Positions 63,126 through 64,000 of a DNA stretch of 64,000 nucleotides are shown here, piece after piece. Source of the stretch: Megalopta genalis (taxonomy: Eukaryota; Arthropoda; Insecta; Hymenoptera; Halictidae); contig NW_027476169.1 in NCBI RefSeq assembly GCF_051020955.1, positions 248,001-312,000 of the forward strand, given 5' to 3'. The position numbers and the translations under genes are program-made. Positions within the stretch are counted from its first letter, which is position 1, and each line of letters begins with the position of its first letter. The notes under the pieces were generated by a model, which saw only the letters and a list, made by a program, of their open reading frames with translations, searched no databases and was not told the DNA's origin.

Positions 63126-64000
63126 CTTAAACAAACAAAAAAAATCGTTACACCATGGTGGCCACCTTAAAGGTCATTGTTAAATCTTCTAACGCGACAA
63201 TCCTAAATTATTCCATTATTAATGATCGATTTAACAATTTAGTTTAAAAATATGTTCGGTTTTCCCATTTATACTTGAATCGAAGAAGAAATAATGTATC
63301 GATACACACAAAACCTACAGATTCCTGATATTTTATTAAACTTTTATCTGAATAAGTTCGTAATCCAGCTTGAAAATTGATCGCAGTCGTCGATCATTAT
63401 TCCACTATGTTTTGTTTTATTTTGTGCACATCGATTAAAGTTGCACACGCGCCACTCTGTTAGCCACGTGTCGAAATGAAGAATTTAAACCGCAAGCAGT
63501 TTCGCAATTAGTTGTAAATTTTTTGTCGCTGCCGCACTATGACCGCAAATGCGCGGCTAGCGTAACCCTGTACACTTGCTCGACGAATATTCAAATATAA
63601 TTCCCATGAAACGAAGGTCTCGAACGAATATAAATTGTTTATAATGATTTTCGGTACACCCTGTGTATTATTTCTTTCGCCCACGATACTCATTAAATTA
63701 TTATATTACTTTTCAAATATGCACAATTTCTCTCGTCCGTGATCTACGTATTCATATTTGCATAAATATTATTATACAGGGTGGTCTGTGCAATTGTTTT
63801 AGGTCACAACTCCGTTATTAATTGGCATTTATAAAAAAAATGCCAAAGGGAAAACTGAAGAAGAATTGCACATATCGATTGCTCTTCATTCTGAGAATTA
63901 TTAGGGTATCATGGCAATAAGATTAACAGTTCTCGAGATATTTAAAAAAAATATGTCTTCACTAACGTTTGAGCGTGTTCTTTCGGTAAAGACATTTTTT
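63126..64000. other. SPTLC2 intron with two element ends
   Basis: No SPTLC2 exon is found here, so this is probably intron. Two CAGGGTG-type ends occur: TACACCCTGTGTA at 63654-63666 (right end of an element) and TACAGGGTGGTCTGTGC at 63776-63792 (left end of one that runs off the window). Both abut TA. Confidence 0.5.

Noticed and set aside
1..64000. CRISPR arrays, prokaryotic operons, phage or viral genes
   Set aside because: None seen; the repeats are microsatellites or inverted elements, and every identified gene is a spliced eukaryotic gene.

Overview
The window is nuclear DNA from an insect, most likely a hymenopteran (bee, wasp or ant). Support for this comes from compact split genes with GT-AG introns of about 60-200 nt, very AT-rich intergenic DNA, arthropod-type genes (juvenile hormone epoxide hydrolase, tandem-repeat galectin, an Ana2/STIL protein with the insect layout), and several short foldback elements that begin CAGGGTG or similar and sit at TA sites. 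Species placement is inference. No prokaryotic, viral or CRISPR feature was seen.

Layout, left to right: the last exon of eIF1 (+, cut by the left edge); LARP4 (+, 8 coding exons, one 4.4-kb intron full of trinucleotide repeats and a decayed retrocopy); about 10 kb without genes that may hold a long LARP4 3' UTR; UNC-50 (+); STIL/Ana2 (-); a two-domain galectin (-) with a tRNA-Arg(TCT) inside its first intron; glycogen phosphorylase (-, 11 exons); TONSL (-, 5 exons); a Rabin8/GRAB Rab-GEF (+, 7 coding exons); juvenile hormone epoxide hydrolase (+, 8 exons); TRAPPC4 (-) and GEMIN6 (+) head to head across 324 bp; and the 3' six exons of serine palmitoyltransferase subunit 2 (-, cut by the right edge). 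All exon models below were joined by hand from splice sites; in each complete model the summed exon length is a multiple of three and the joined protein reads through without stops.

The genes are mostly conserved housekeeping genes and do not form one pathway. There are thematic links only: translation (eIF1, LARP4, tRNA-Arg), vesicle traffic (UNC-50, Rabin8, TRAPPC4), centriole and replication-fork biology (STIL, TONSL). I found no convincing new system. The most interesting items are two GC-AG introns, a galectin whose first sugar-binding domain has lost a signature residue, a decayed retrocopy with a diverged inverted partner, several palindromic MITE-like elements (one close to the STIL 5' end, one in the TONSL 3' flank), a tandem duplication with a hairpin in the epoxide hydrolase intron, and a small membrane-type ORF opposite the LARP4 first intron.
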